A program made the position numbers and the translations under genes. 58,380 nucleotides of DNA from Ruminococcus sp. (GTDB taxonomy: Bacteria > Bacillota > Clostridia > Oscillospirales > Acutalibacteraceae): the NCBI GenBank assembly GCA_017458845.1, contig JAFSZY010000052.1:1-58380 (forward strand). The letters are read 5' to 3'. Within the stretch, counting starts at the first letter, position 1, and each line of letters starts with the position of its first letter. Below, piece after piece: positions 8,700-18,200 of the stretch. The notes under the pieces were generated by a model. The model did not search any database. It was not told the origin of the DNA and saw only the letters and a program-made list of their open reading frames with translations.

Positions 8700-9768
8700 A
8701 GAATTTTTTGAGCCTATGGATAGAATCAAGCCGACTGATAATGATATTGAAAAATACATTCAAGCGGCACATAACACAAAAGGCAATAATAAGATATTAA
8801 AACCGAAAACCGAAAAAAGGCAAAAAAAGATTGTCCTAATCAGCGCGGCTGCAGCAAGCTTGGCGGTGATAATCGCGCTGGGAGTATTTTTGATTCCAAA
8901 GCCGACAGTCAGCGATAATAAAACACAAACCAAGGATTACAGCTTTACGCTGACGGCGAACGCAGCCGAAATAAAGAACAAAAACCTCGGCAGCAACATT
9001 ATCGGCGCGTTCGAGGGCGGCTCATCCTACGGCGCGTATCTGAAAGGACAGGAGGATTACGGTAAACAACCCGATTGGTTTCAGCAATTTGAATTGACTT
9101 CATTCGCAATTGAGGGCAAAAATATAAAGTCCGTTACTATCAGTTCGAAAACGAAAGGCGTATATTTTAACGTCACCCCGATTCCTGAAATATCTAAGGG
9201 GGATATTTCAACTTACAATCCTGATCAGGGCGGTATACTGTTGACACTTGGCGGACGCTCGGTATGGGCAACAAATTATAAAAACGAGGACGAATACAAT
9301 GCCGCGCAGAAAGCCGAAAAGAAAAAATACTCTGATACCGACATCCTTACAAATTCTCAATACACTCAAAAGCAGCTTACAGGCGCGTCTTACTCAGGTT
9401 TTTTCGCTGATTATATATGTGACAGCTTTACCTATAACAATACCGACAAAAAGAACGTAATAAACCTTGATTATGTTATTGAACTTACTGTTGAAAGCAT
9501 TCAGACGGACGACAATAAAGTCAGCAAATACTTAAAACGCATAAATGAGCTGGCAGAAAACGAGAATAACTATACTGTAGGCGTTGGAAATGATGACAGC
9601 TTTGAAAAGGATAAGCTGCTCAATAAAATTCTTACAACAATTATTAAGGACGCGACAATTGATGTAACCGTAAATTATGATAACGGTAAGTCAGAGAGAA
9701 AGTCTTTTAAACTCGGAGCCTATCAGGAAGAAGAATGGTTTACATGGCTTACATTGAGTAAAGAATAA
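8692..9768 (+). CDS. Putative membrane anti-sigma factor
   Basis: A 358-aa protein with a basic cytoplasmic N-terminus (1-45), one membrane helix (about 47-67) and a ~290-aa extracytoplasmic domain I cannot assign. The start is the ATG at 8692, with GGAGG 8 nt upstream inside the sigma gene. A TTG at 8674 would add six residues but has no ribosome binding site. Gene order and topology suggest that the N-terminus binds the sigma factor and the outer domain senses an envelope signal. There is no zinc-binding HxxxCxxC motif, so it is not a ZAS-type anti-sigma. It resembles the DUF4179 arrangement in layout only. Confidence 0.7.
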   Translation: MLKEFFEPMDRIKPTDNDIEKYIQAAHNTKGNNKILKPKTEKRQKKIVLISAAAASLAVIIALGVFLIPKPTVSDNKTQTKDYSFTLTANAAEIKNKNLGSNIIGAFEGGSSYGAYLKGQEDYGKQPDWFQQFELTSFAIEGKNIKSVTISSKTKGVYFNVTPIPEISKGDISTYNPDQGGILLTLGGRSVWATNYKNEDEYNAAQKAEKKKYSDTDILTNSQYTQKQLTGASYSGFFADYICDSFTYNNTDKKNVINLDYVIELTVESIQTDDNKVSKYLKRINELAENENNYTVGVGNDDSFEKDKLLNKILTTIIKDATIDVTVNYDNGKSERKSFKLGAYQEEEWFTWLTLSKE

Positions 9769-9883
9769 CAGTAAAACTCTCTAGAACTAAGAAGGCTTTT
9801 AAATGTAATATGCCGGTTGTAATTCTAAACGAAGCGAAGAATCTAAATAACGAATTAAGCATTACTAATTGCAAATTGAAAAA

Positions 9884-10030
9884 GCTCCCCCAACTTTCGT
9901 TCGATTAACGCGAGGACTTCCTGCGTCGCTTGTCAGCGCGGTAAAAAGCCTCTACTCGTACTAAATCCAACGGCGGGAAAACGGTCACGCAGGAGCGTTT
10001 TCTGTTTCCGCCTTTCGAGCCCGGTTGGGG
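9884..10030. repeat. Element E1 with tRNA-like inverted ends
   Basis: A 147-bp noncoding element. It begins gctcccccaac, the complement of the tRNA-Asn 3' end, and closes ttcgagcccggttgggg, a T-arm/acceptor sequence on the plus strand. The ends are therefore inverted copies of a tRNA 3' end. The interior has a hairpin near 9978-10005 followed by tttc. It lies next to a second such element and a truncated tRNA-Asn. I do not recognise a named family. Confidence 0.5.
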
Positions 10031-10050
10031 TAAATTGCTTCGCAATTAAA

Positions 10051-10191
10051 CTCCCCCAACTGTAGATTGTGCGCGCGTAATGCACTGCCGCGGTCAATGC
10101 GGCGTGTATAAGAGGTCACGTTCTGCAATCCCAACGCCCTAAAAACAGTCCTCCGGACTGTTTTCTTAACAGGCTTTCGAGCCCGTTGGGG
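10051..10191. repeat. Element E2 with tRNA-like inverted ends
   Basis: A 141-bp element built like E1: it begins ctcccccaac and ends ttcgagcccgttgggg. Inside, aaaacagtcc pairs with ggactgtttt and is followed by cttaac (10142-10170). That hairpin module recurs in element E3 at 57.9 kb. E1 and E2 together fill the gene-free stretch after 9769, and I see no credible coding in it. Confidence 0.5.
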
Positions 10192-10197
10192 CAAAAC

Positions 10198-10226
10198 AAA
10201 AAGCAAGTCCATTGGACTTGCTTTTT
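10198..10226 (-). terminator. Terminator after the truncated tRNA-Asn
   Basis: A 13-bp stem (AAAAAGCAAGTCC / GGACTTGCTTTTT) with a 3-nt loop and a T-run on the minus strand lies directly past the CCA end of the tRNA-Asn fragment. This is where the terminator of a tRNA gene would be. It may be the original terminator of the tRNA-Asn locus. Confidence 0.8.
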
Positions 10227-10230
10227 GTTT

Positions 10231-10286
10231 TGGCTCCCCCAACTGGGCTCGAACCAGTGACATCATGATTAACAGTCATGCGCTCT
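10231..10286 (-). pseudogene. Truncated tRNA-Asn, 3' 56 nt
   Basis: Fifty-six nt identical to the 3' part of the intact tRNA-Asn at 57227-57302: the end of the D-arm, the anticodon arm with GTT, the T-arm, the acceptor strand and an encoded CCA. The acceptor 5' strand and most of the D-arm are missing. This is the third copy of this sequence in the window. Such fragments are left when an element integrates into a tRNA gene, or by duplication. The 227 bp to its right (10287-10513) hold nothing I recognise. Confidence 0.8.
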
Positions 10287-10513
10287 CGCAGACGTTAACT
10301 CGTACATCACTGTACAATTTAGCTGTTTGGGAAGTATATTTCTGCAATCGTTCGATTCGGGATTGCAGTATCTCACTACTTGATTATTATAATTGCTTTT
10401 GAGTTTACTGTCAATCCTTTATCAGTATGCCAAGAACTGTTGATATGAAGCATTCATCAGGATTTGTATTTTATATCCTTTTGCGACTGATACTTGGTTA
10501 AGTAATTCATCCG

Positions 10514-10645
10514 CTACGGCGTGGCAATTGTGACATCTGTTTTTACTCCATGTTTCATAATAAAGCGCGCGACTTCGTTAATATTATGCAGTTCTTCACA
10601 CACATCACCTGCGTGCCCATATAACAGCGGGTATTCTTTTGCCAT
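10514..10645 (-). CDS. Small unknown protein after the sortase
   Basis: A 43-aa reading frame (MAKEYPLLYGHAGDVCEELH at the start, ending TDVTIATP). It begins 16 nt after the stop of the sortase gene with AAAGG upstream. It has no signal peptide or membrane helix. It could be a small last gene of the pilus operon or a degraded gene end. No family is recognised. Confidence 0.4.
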   Translation of the reverse strand: MAKEYPLLYGHAGDVCEELHNINEVARFIMKHGVKTDVTIATP

Positions 10646-10660
10646 AATAATCACAACCTT

Positions 10661-11359
10661 TCAATTATTCTCAGCAGTACAGAATACGCACATTCTGTAC
10701 TGTGATGTAGGATACGGGTAGCATGTAAACAATGTCACCATATCCTTATTCTTTCGGATCCTTATGCTTTTCAAGTCTGATGGCTCTATAACCTTTTTGC
10801 CTGTGACTTCATAACTCAAGTGACCGAACGGAGTCGTCACTCTGACCTTATCTCCTTTTTCAAGAGTCTCAATGTTACGGAAGTAATCACAGGCGCCCCA
10901 GCCGCAATGACCTGCTATAACGGCGTTTGTGTTCTTACCGCCGTATGGGATTGAGGTCTGGGCCATGTGAGCTGCTCCGAGGGACATATTGTAATCTGAA
11001 GTTCCGAGATAAGTTGCCATTTTCAGATTCAGCTTACTTATCTCCAAATATCCGTACACTTCACTTTTAAAACCATAATCACTTAGTCTTATGGCTGAAG
11101 CTCCGTAGTATTCAGGATTTCCGAGCTTGTCCTGATGGTTTTTTATAAGGGTTCGGTTATACATCACGATATCATTTCTGAGCTTTTCGAGCTTGCTGTT
11201 TTTGCCTTTACTCTCTTTGCTGAAGCTGTTATCGAAATCCGCAATGATTCTTTCCTGCTTTTGGGCATAGTTTATGTTGCTTACAGGTCTGTATAACAGG
11301 GATACTATTCCCGCTGTCAGCAGCACCAAAGCAACAATTCTCAGTATCTTTTTACGCAT
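10661..11359 (-). CDS. Class C-like sortase (second copy)
   Basis: A 232-aa sortase with an N-terminal membrane helix (about 7-24). The catalytic residues are His151 (AGHCGW), Cys213 (TLFTCYP) and Arg222 (SQYRMC). The ATG at 11359 has GAAGGAG before it and overlaps the upstream sortase by 8 nt. An upstream extension to 11434 would read through the other gene and is rejected. It lacks the C-terminal membrane helix typical of class C pilin polymerases, so it may be the housekeeping-like enzyme that anchors the pilus, or one specific for the odd IPVLG signal of the tip protein. That division of labour is inference. Confidence 0.85.
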   Translation of the reverse strand: MRKKILRIVALVLLTAGIVSLLYRPVSNINYAQKQERIIADFDNSFSKESKGKNSKLEKLRNDIVMYNRTLIKNHQDKLGNPEYYGASAIRLSDYGFKSEVYGYLEISKLNLKMATYLGTSDYNMSLGAAHMAQTSIPYGGKNTNAVIAGHCGWGACDYFRNIETLEKGDKVRVTTPFGHLSYEVTGKKVIEPSDLKSIRIRKNKDMVTLFTCYPYPTSQYRMCVFCTAENN

Positions 11360-12188
11360 TTCGCTTTCTCCTTCTTCTGAACAGAATGATAAACAAAACG
11401 ACACAAAACAGAACAGGAACAGAAACGAAAACAAAAACGATAAACCAATTCTTGTTTTGCTTATCGCCTAAAACGTCATCAGCTTTTGATATATGTCTTG
11501 TGTTTGCTTTGGCTTCTTCAACAACTCTTTTCCCTCGCACCAGCAATCTGTGGGTGTTTACTGTAATGGGAGTGCAGGTTATAAGAGTACAATAGTCCTC
11601 GTTATTTACGATTTTTACATATCCGTCCGCGTCTTTCGGCTTAAGGATTTGTATATCGTCCACCTTGTATTCGAGGTCTGAATCCAGAAACTTTATGCTG
11701 AAAGTATCACCAATACTCAGTTCTTCGAGCCTTGAGAACATCTCAGCGTTTGCAAGTCCGCTGTGTCCTGCTATCGCGCAATGTGTGCTCTCGCCGCCAC
11801 ACGGCAGAGAAGTTCCTTTGACGTGTCCTACTCCCTTACTGAGCACACCTTCCTTTGTGCCTTCGTAAATCGGCAAAGCGGCGTTGATTTTCGGGATTGT
11901 AATGTATCCTTCCATTTCGCCGTCATTGAAAGAGGATACAGGCTTTTTCAAAGAGTCTTTATCATCCTTAACAACAGTTTCAGATAACCCCTTGTTATAC
12001 TGTTTCGCTTTTTGCTTCTGACTGTTGAGCTTATCCTTGTCCATCGTTTGGATACTTGAATTGTATTCATTTATGACTTGAGTCGCATGTATATCCGAAA
12101 TCAGATTTGATAAGGAGGGATACACAAGCGCGAGTATCCCGATAATGATAAGCAAAACGGTTGCTGTCCGTAGGATTCTTTTTTTCAA
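11352..12188 (-). CDS. Class C sortase (pilin polymerase)
   Basis: A 278-aa sortase with membrane helices at both ends (about 8-26 and 248-272), the class C topology. The catalytic residues are His142 (AGHSGL), Cys205 in the typical TLITCTP motif and Arg214 in NTHRLLVRG. It would cleave LPLTG of the pilin and join the carbonyl to the Lys of the YPKN motif in the next subunit. The aromatic DPW/DPF lid motif is not evident. The gene follows the backbone pilin gene, with a 10-bp hairpin in between. Confidence 0.92.
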   Translation of the reverse strand: MKKRILRTATVLLIIIGILALVYPSLSNLISDIHATQVINEYNSSIQTMDKDKLNSQKQKAKQYNKGLSETVVKDDKDSLKKPVSSFNDGEMEGYITIPKINAALPIYEGTKEGVLSKGVGHVKGTSLPCGGESTHCAIAGHSGLANAEMFSRLEELSIGDTFSIKFLDSDLEYKVDDIQILKPKDADGYVKIVNNEDYCTLITCTPITVNTHRLLVRGKRVVEEAKANTRHISKADDVLGDKQNKNWFIVFVFVSVPVLFCVVLFIILFRRRRKRNA

Positions 12189-12219
12189 GTGGATCCCCCT
12201 TTATCACTTTTTATGAGCG

Positions 12220-12244
12220 CAACAGCGGAATTGCTCCGCTGTTG
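12220..12244 (-). promoter_or_regulatory. Hairpin between pilin and sortase genes
   Basis: A perfect 10-bp stem (CAACAGCGGA / TCCGCTGTTG) with a 5-nt loop and no strong T-run. It could act as an attenuator or mRNA stabiliser, so that pilin is made in excess over sortase. Confidence 0.5.
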
Positions 12245-12290
12245 CTATGAAAATTGGTGAAACCAATCGAGCTATGATTTACTCTGTGGC

Positions 12291-14141
12291 TTATGCGCTT
12301 TTCTTATCCTTCTTAGAGGATTTCTTCGAAAGAACGAATACACTTGCAGCCGCGCCTACGCATACGATGCCGATGATTGTCCAGATGAACGCGCCGTTAC
12401 CGCCTGTGAGCGGAAGTGTTGTTTTCTTTACGTTCTTGATTACTGTATTTGTATTTGAGAGTGAGCCTGAACCTCTTGTGACTGTAATCTTAATCGGTGT
12501 TGAAAGAAGGTTATAGTCGTTTGAAGGAGCCTTTGTCTCTACAAGGTAGTAATCCTGGGAATCATTCATAATGTCATCGCCGTAGTAGATGTCACGGATT
12601 CTGATTAAGCCGTTGCTGGCTGAAGCAAATGTCGTTGTAAATCTGCCTGTGTTGGCGTCAAAAGCTGTAAGGGCGTTTGTACCTGCGTTAGCGTCAGCAA
12701 GTGTTGCGTAGAGCTTGAACTCAGCGCCTGCGAGAGCTGCGTTGTTTTCGTCAACTTTCTTTGCCTCGTAACCACCTACACCAAAGCTTGTTTCGTCGGA
12801 GTCCATAGTATCGTTTGTTTCCTCGGCTGTGTCCTGAGTATATGTGAGTGTTGCCTTGTTCTTTACAGTTGTATCTGCGGCAGTGTAGATTTTACATTTG
12901 ATATAGATATAATAATCAGAATTCTTTGTGAAAACTGAATTATCTTCTGTGCAGAAATCAACAGTTACAATCCAATCGCCACCGTTGTTCTGTACACCTG
13001 ATGAATAACCGCCGGGGCCTTTACTTGAAACAATTGATGTTCCCTCACTGTTTGTCATCTTAACTACTGCTACAGAGCCGCCTAAACAATTCTTGATGGT
13101 ATCAGTAACAGTGAATTTTGAAAGAGTCTTCATATCTACATTCGGAGTTGTAACCTTGACAACATAGTAGTCAAAATCATCACCTGATGTGTGGTTTACC
13201 GTTGTCTGCTTTACAAGGTCTGTACCCTGACCTTCGGACTTATCGATGAACTTCTCCATAGCGGGCTTAGAGTTTGTAATTGCTACTGTGTAAGGATTCT
13301 GAGCGTCGAGGACAGTGTGGTTTGTAGCGTCACATGTGTGTCCGTCATAGTCAATGTAGAAGGGTGTTGTGTTGTTTGTGTGGTCAAGAATATATCCGTC
13401 CGGAGCATAAGTCTCAATAAGACGATAGTTGCCGCCGTAAGCGAGCTTTGTGCTGGGTGTTACTGTACCTGAAGCGCCTGTTGTAATGTTTGTCTCAACG
13501 TCAGTCCAAGTGCTGTTGTAGTACTTCTGGAGAGTAAACTTGGCGCCTGCGATTGCGCTGCCGTCGCTGTAGTCGGATTTATCAACTGTGATTGTTGTGT
13601 AAGAAGTCTTGTTCTTAGGATATACTTTAACGTCGTAGTTCCAGCTCTCACCGTCTTCTGATGTCATCGGGATTGATACAACGAAGTCTGCTACCTTACC
13701 TGTAATCTGTGAAGGGCCTGTACCTTCCTGTACAAGATAGATACCGAGAGGAAGATTTGAGAAAGTCGCAATACCTGAGGCGTTGGTCGTCTGTGTATAT
13801 GTTGCGATAGCGTTCATACTCGCTGCCTGTGCAGGTGTCGGGAGTGTTACGCCGTCGGGCTTATAGTAAGTTGAGCTAACGTCTGCTACCTTCTTGATTC
13901 TGAAAGTTACATCCGCTAAAGGTGAAGCGCTCTGCGGTACGTTTGAAGAGTCGCTTGATTCGCCTGTACCTCTGGATGTTGCGAGGGATACGTCGTCCAT
14001 CTCGTACTTATACACCGTGAGGGAGCCTGTCTTTGTTGTGTCAATGACAGCATTCTGCGTTACCGCCGAAGCCGTCGGGATAAAGAGTGCTGATAAACAT
14101 AAAATTGTTAAAATAAATGATATAATTCTTTTGGTTTTCAT
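12291..14141 (-). CDS. SpaA/FimA-type backbone pilin with CnaB domains
   Basis: A 616-aa surface protein: signal peptide (1-27), N-terminal domain, the pilin motif W-NYDVKVYPKN (Trp167, YPKN 174-177) whose Lys is the polymerisation site, at least two CnaB-like domains (about 185-270 and 465-555), and the sorting signal LPLTG (576-580) followed by a membrane helix and a Lys-rich tail. CnaB domains usually carry internal Lys-Asn isopeptide bonds. The start has AAAGGAG 9 nt upstream; an extension to 14192 has no such site. With both sortases downstream this is the major shaft subunit of a Gram-positive pilus. Confidence 0.92.
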   Translation of the reverse strand: MKTKRIISFILTILCLSALFIPTASAVTQNAVIDTTKTGSLTVYKYEMDDVSLATSRGTGESSDSSNVPQSASPLADVTFRIKKVADVSSTYYKPDGVTLPTPAQAASMNAIATYTQTTNASGIATFSNLPLGIYLVQEGTGPSQITGKVADFVVSIPMTSEDGESWNYDVKVYPKNKTSYTTITVDKSDYSDGSAIAGAKFTLQKYYNSTWTDVETNITTGASGTVTPSTKLAYGGNYRLIETYAPDGYILDHTNNTTPFYIDYDGHTCDATNHTVLDAQNPYTVAITNSKPAMEKFIDKSEGQGTDLVKQTTVNHTSGDDFDYYVVKVTTPNVDMKTLSKFTVTDTIKNCLGGSVAVVKMTNSEGTSIVSSKGPGGYSSGVQNNGGDWIVTVDFCTEDNSVFTKNSDYYIYIKCKIYTAADTTVKNKATLTYTQDTAEETNDTMDSDETSFGVGGYEAKKVDENNAALAGAEFKLYATLADANAGTNALTAFDANTGRFTTTFASASNGLIRIRDIYYGDDIMNDSQDYYLVETKAPSNDYNLLSTPIKITVTRGSGSLSNTNTVIKNVKKTTLPLTGGNGAFIWTIIGIVCVGAAASVFVLSKKSSKKDKKSA

Positions 14142-14178
14142 GATAAAATTCTCCTTTAAATTAAATAGTTTTTGAAAT

Positions 14179-14232
14179 GAAAAAGCTCCCATATGGGAGC
14201 CTTTGATAAAAAGAAAACCACCGTTTGGTGGT
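14179..14232 (-). terminator. Two tandem terminators between LRR-dockerin and pilin genes
   Basis: Stem ACCACC/GGTGGT (14217-14232) is followed on the minus strand by TTTTCTTTTT. A second stem GCTCCCAT/ATGGGAGC (14185-14200) is followed by TTTTTCAT. Together they would end transcripts from the adhesin genes, so the pilin and sortases may have their own promoter or depend on read-through. Confidence 0.75.
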
Positions 14233-14241
14233 CTCTGTTAT

Positions 14242-15267
14242 TTAGTTTGCTTGGTACTTTAAGTCTATACCCGCAAGTTTATACTGCATGAATGTCGCGT
14301 CGTTGATGTTAATCTTCTCGTTCTCGTCGAAATCGCCCTTTTCGGATAAGTCTATCCTCCTGATACCGGCAATCCACTGTTGGAGTAGAGTGACATCGTT
14401 TATATTGAACTCTCCGTTGCCGTCCATATCGCCTTTGATTACCACAGTCGGGTTTTCAATCATGATATTGGGTTTCAATGTGTCAGGCAGGTTGTCAATA
14501 TACTGCTCAACATACTCGCAGTTTGTATCGAGTATAATTGTTGCGTTTTCAGGAAGTACACCAGGTGACGTAATAGCTTCTATTGTGCTCGGAAGATTTA
14601 CCGTCCTTATTGATGTACATCCATCGAACAGACCGTCGTTGAGATACATTACACCGTCTGGAATCTCGATGTGTTCGAGCGAAGTGCAGTTTTCAAACGC
14701 ACAGTTGGATATTTCAGTAATGTTTTCTGGCATTACTACTTCCTTTAAGCTCTTGCATCCCTGAAAGATTCCATCGGGCAGGATTACCGCTTCATAGTCT
14801 GTACCTGCGGCTCTTGAGTATCTCATCTCTTTTGAGAGCAGGTTTGGGAGTACAACCTTCTGGAGCTTTTTGCATTCCGCAAACATTATGCTGCCGAAGT
14901 AGGTTATATCGTTCTCCTCATACTCTCTTGAGAAGGTGACGGTTTTAAGGTTTTTGATTCTGCTAAATGCCGCTGTCATAAAGCAGGTGTAGCATTTGGG
15001 TATTGTCAGATTGACAATTGAAGAGTCCTGGTTGAGCGCTGCTGAGTTGATGCTATGTCCGTCTATAGTTTCAGGAAGCGTAACATCAGTTTCTGTGCCT
15101 CGATAACCAAGTATTGTGTATCCTTTTGAATAGCCGGGAATATCGTATTCCTCATATTCCCACAGCCCGTCCGAGGATACTCTCGACATTGCGTTCGCGC
15201 TGATCGCCGACAAAGAACCTGCCAGTATCAGCACCGTGATGAACACGGCAATTATTCTTTTTTTCAC
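14242..15267 (-). CDS. Secreted BspA-like LRR protein with type I dockerin
   Basis: A 341-aa protein with a signal peptide (1-27), LRR_5/BspA-type leucine-rich repeats (about 60-255) and a C-terminal type I dockerin (about 278-337). The dockerin has two calcium-loop repeats, DMDGNGEFNINDVTLLQ and DFDENEKININDATFMQ. Dockerins dock proteins onto cohesin scaffolds, and I see no cohesin gene here. The protein has no sorting signal, so it is probably secreted and held through a cohesin elsewhere or left free. It lies between the giant adhesin and the pilin. Confidence 0.85.
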   Translation of the reverse strand: MKKRIIAVFITVLILAGSLSAISANAMSRVSSDGLWEYEEYDIPGYSKGYTILGYRGTETDVTLPETIDGHSINSAALNQDSSIVNLTIPKCYTCFMTAAFSRIKNLKTVTFSREYEENDITYFGSIMFAECKKLQKVVLPNLLSKEMRYSRAAGTDYEAVILPDGIFQGCKSLKEVVMPENITEISNCAFENCTSLEHIEIPDGVMYLNDGLFDGCTSIRTVNLPSTIEAITSPGVLPENATIILDTNCEYVEQYIDNLPDTLKPNIMIENPTVVIKGDMDGNGEFNINDVTLLQQWIAGIRRIDLSEKGDFDENEKININDATFMQYKLAGIDLKYQAN

Positions 15268-15299
15268 GGTAATCTCTCCTTTCTTAGCAAAACAGTATA

Positions 15300-18200
15300 T
15301 CAGGAACTACCTCTACAGTCCAGATGTTTTTTCCTTGTTTTCCGTATAAAGAAAACTAATAATCCTCCGCTTTCTAAAGCCGTTAATCCTATGAGATAAT
15401 ACAGCCACTTACCGCTTTCACCCAACACGGGAATATCCGTTTCTTTTGAGTTATACACGGTAATAGTGTACTCGTAATAACGACCTCCTGTGGTTCGTTT
15501 CACAAGGTTGCTGTTTGCAGAGAGCGTAAAGTCTGTGCTTTCTGACAACAGATTGTATCCTGCCTGCGCTTTGGTCTGTGTCAGCGTGTTGCTTCCGTAA
15601 CCATACCATCCTGCTGACTGAGCGACTCCGTTCTCATCAGTCTGAATTGTTTCGTTGTTCAGCTTGAAAGATGAACTTAACGGTGTCGTTCTGTCCGCTC
15701 CGTCATAGTTTTTTACAACAACTTTAATGGACAGGTTATACACATATACACTCGATGTTCTGTTGAATGTCAGTGTTCCTACATCACGCGAGGATGCAAT
15801 TGCCAGATTATATGGACTGCTCCCATATTCAATCGCAAAGTATTTGTCCGGAATATTGGAACTGTTGTAACCGGTTTCTGTCAGAGTATAACTCATTTTA
15901 TGATATGAATATCTTATTCCATTGTAAGATGTGGCATAAACCGGTACATTTGTAAACGTATATGAGCCGTCTGTACCGCTAGTACCGTTATATGTGTATC
16001 CCGAATAGGTGTTTCCGTTGTTCTGATAAGTACCTTTCAACTGGAATTTCCAGCCGGTATTTATCTTATCACTCGAGTTAACATATACTTTGACCGAAGC
16101 CAACGGGACATTAACTATGTTGCCGATATTTGTCGGTGAACTCTCGCTGAGAGAATTAACTGTAACTGAGCCAACTGTTTCGTTGCTCTTGTATCCGTTT
16201 GGTACAGTTACTTCCTTCCAGTAATACGTTCCTGTACTTGATACGGTAAAGCTGAACAACCCATTGCTGTCAGATACCGATGTGCCGATTCGGTTTGTGT
16301 CTGCTGTTCTGTCCGCGCTTGTCCGATACAAGGCAAACACAGCTCCCGCGACGGGATTGCCTTCGGGATCTACTTTTGTTCCTTTGACATTGCCGTCCTT
16401 CGGTTTGTTATACACCTGAACATCCGTTATACCGTCTGTTATGCTGTGGTCATATACCTCGTTGATATATACCTTTGCGTTTACGACTGTATTTGGCGGT
16501 ATATCCTCAATTACAACCTTCAGGCAGGACAGGTTTTCATTGCTTTCCGTTACGATGTTTTCCATAATGGAAGCGTTCAGCGAGCTTGACGTATACTGTT
16601 TTGTACTGCTCACGGGATACTTGCTTTCATACAGATAGTAAGTACCGGGGCCTAAGTGTGTAAGCTTGTACTGATTGCTGCTGCTTTTCATCGTATTCGT
16701 AATTAAATAACCGATTTTCGGACTTCCCGAGAGGTTCAGCTCGTAATTAGTTGTACCTGCTGTTTCAAGATTCATCAGCTCATACTTGCCATTGCCGTCT
16801 TTGTCCTGATATATCTTAAACTCCGCGCCCGTTAAGGCGCTGCCCGTTTCATCGGTTTTTGAGATATTCATCTCACCGAGCGGCAGATATACGGGATCCG
16901 CCATATTCATCAGCGTTCCGCTTCGCTCTGCTGTTAAGGCTATGCTGTGGTCGGTAAGATTCTCTTGCTCTACGAAGTCGGGACTGATATATGCGTAGAC
17001 TCCACCGAGATCATTACTGCCTGTGTTCCCGTTTGTCGGGAGACCTGCGTAATTGTACGAAATATATGAGGGCGCGTAACTGCCGTTATCGCAACCGTTA
17101 TCATTAACTGCCGCATACGGACCTATCTCATTTCGTATCATACGCCATGATGCTGTCGTGTTTTCTACAACTGTTCCTCCACCCACATAATCCATATCAA
17201 ATTCGAGTTTATATACTCTGTATGAAGTTGATAACGGGACTGTTGTGGTTACAAAGTTATACTCAGGATAATCGAGCAAGGTTCTTGATAACTGCCAGAT
17301 TATTGCGTTACGCTGACTGTCATAGAACACCTTACCTGTAGTCTCCGTTCCTGCTGAAGCACCTTCGGAATAGGATGTCAGCTTTGTAAGTTCAAAGGTT
17401 TTATACGCATAGTTTCCCGTCGTTGAGTCAATCTGATAACCGATTGTGACCTTCGAGTTCGCTTTATACTTAAAGTTATCATCGAAAGGAATAACAATGG
17501 TATAGTTCTCGGCTGTAGACTCATCCACAATCTGATTGAACGCGGCTGCCAGAGTGCTCATGTTGCTTGAGGTATATGTGCGTGTTTTGTTATTCTTTTC
17601 AGCCAACGTTACCATATTGATATTGGAATCGCTGTTACTGCCAATAAGAATACCGTAAATATCCACGCCCAGACCGTCAACGCTTTCATAAGCCTTGTTC
17701 TGGCGCAGTACGTTGTTATCATCATAATACCAATAGCTGTTCTCATACGAATGTACGGAATACTTTTTGGTACTGCTGTTGTAGATGGTATGTCCTGATT
17801 CTGTTAAGCTCTGCGAGGACAGTTTTTCATTGATTTGCGTATCACCTCGTATAGCGGCTGCCCAATCGTTACCGTTAGCCTGATAATCCGCAAATCCTGT
17901 GCTGTTTGCAGTTGGCGTACCGCTTGGGGTTGCGTATGTCGGACTGCCGTCTGTCAGAAGTATTACCACCTGCTTATTGGAACTCTGACTCTTTCTTTTC
18001 GCCGCCAGCTTATACGCCATAGATAATCCTGCGCCGTAATTTGTTGCGACACCTTCTTTGTACATCGATGTTTTAAACAATGCATTGTACACGTCATTAG
18101 ATGTAGTCATAGCTTCCGAGCCCAGAGTCATTGCTGAATTCTTAAGCTCGTTTTTGCCGTTACCCGCAAACGAAATAACGGAAATAGTGTTATTATTCCC

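Noticed and set aside
9985..10266. 93-codon minus frame
   Set aside because: It runs across elements E2 and E1 and the tRNA fragment, with no ribosome site.
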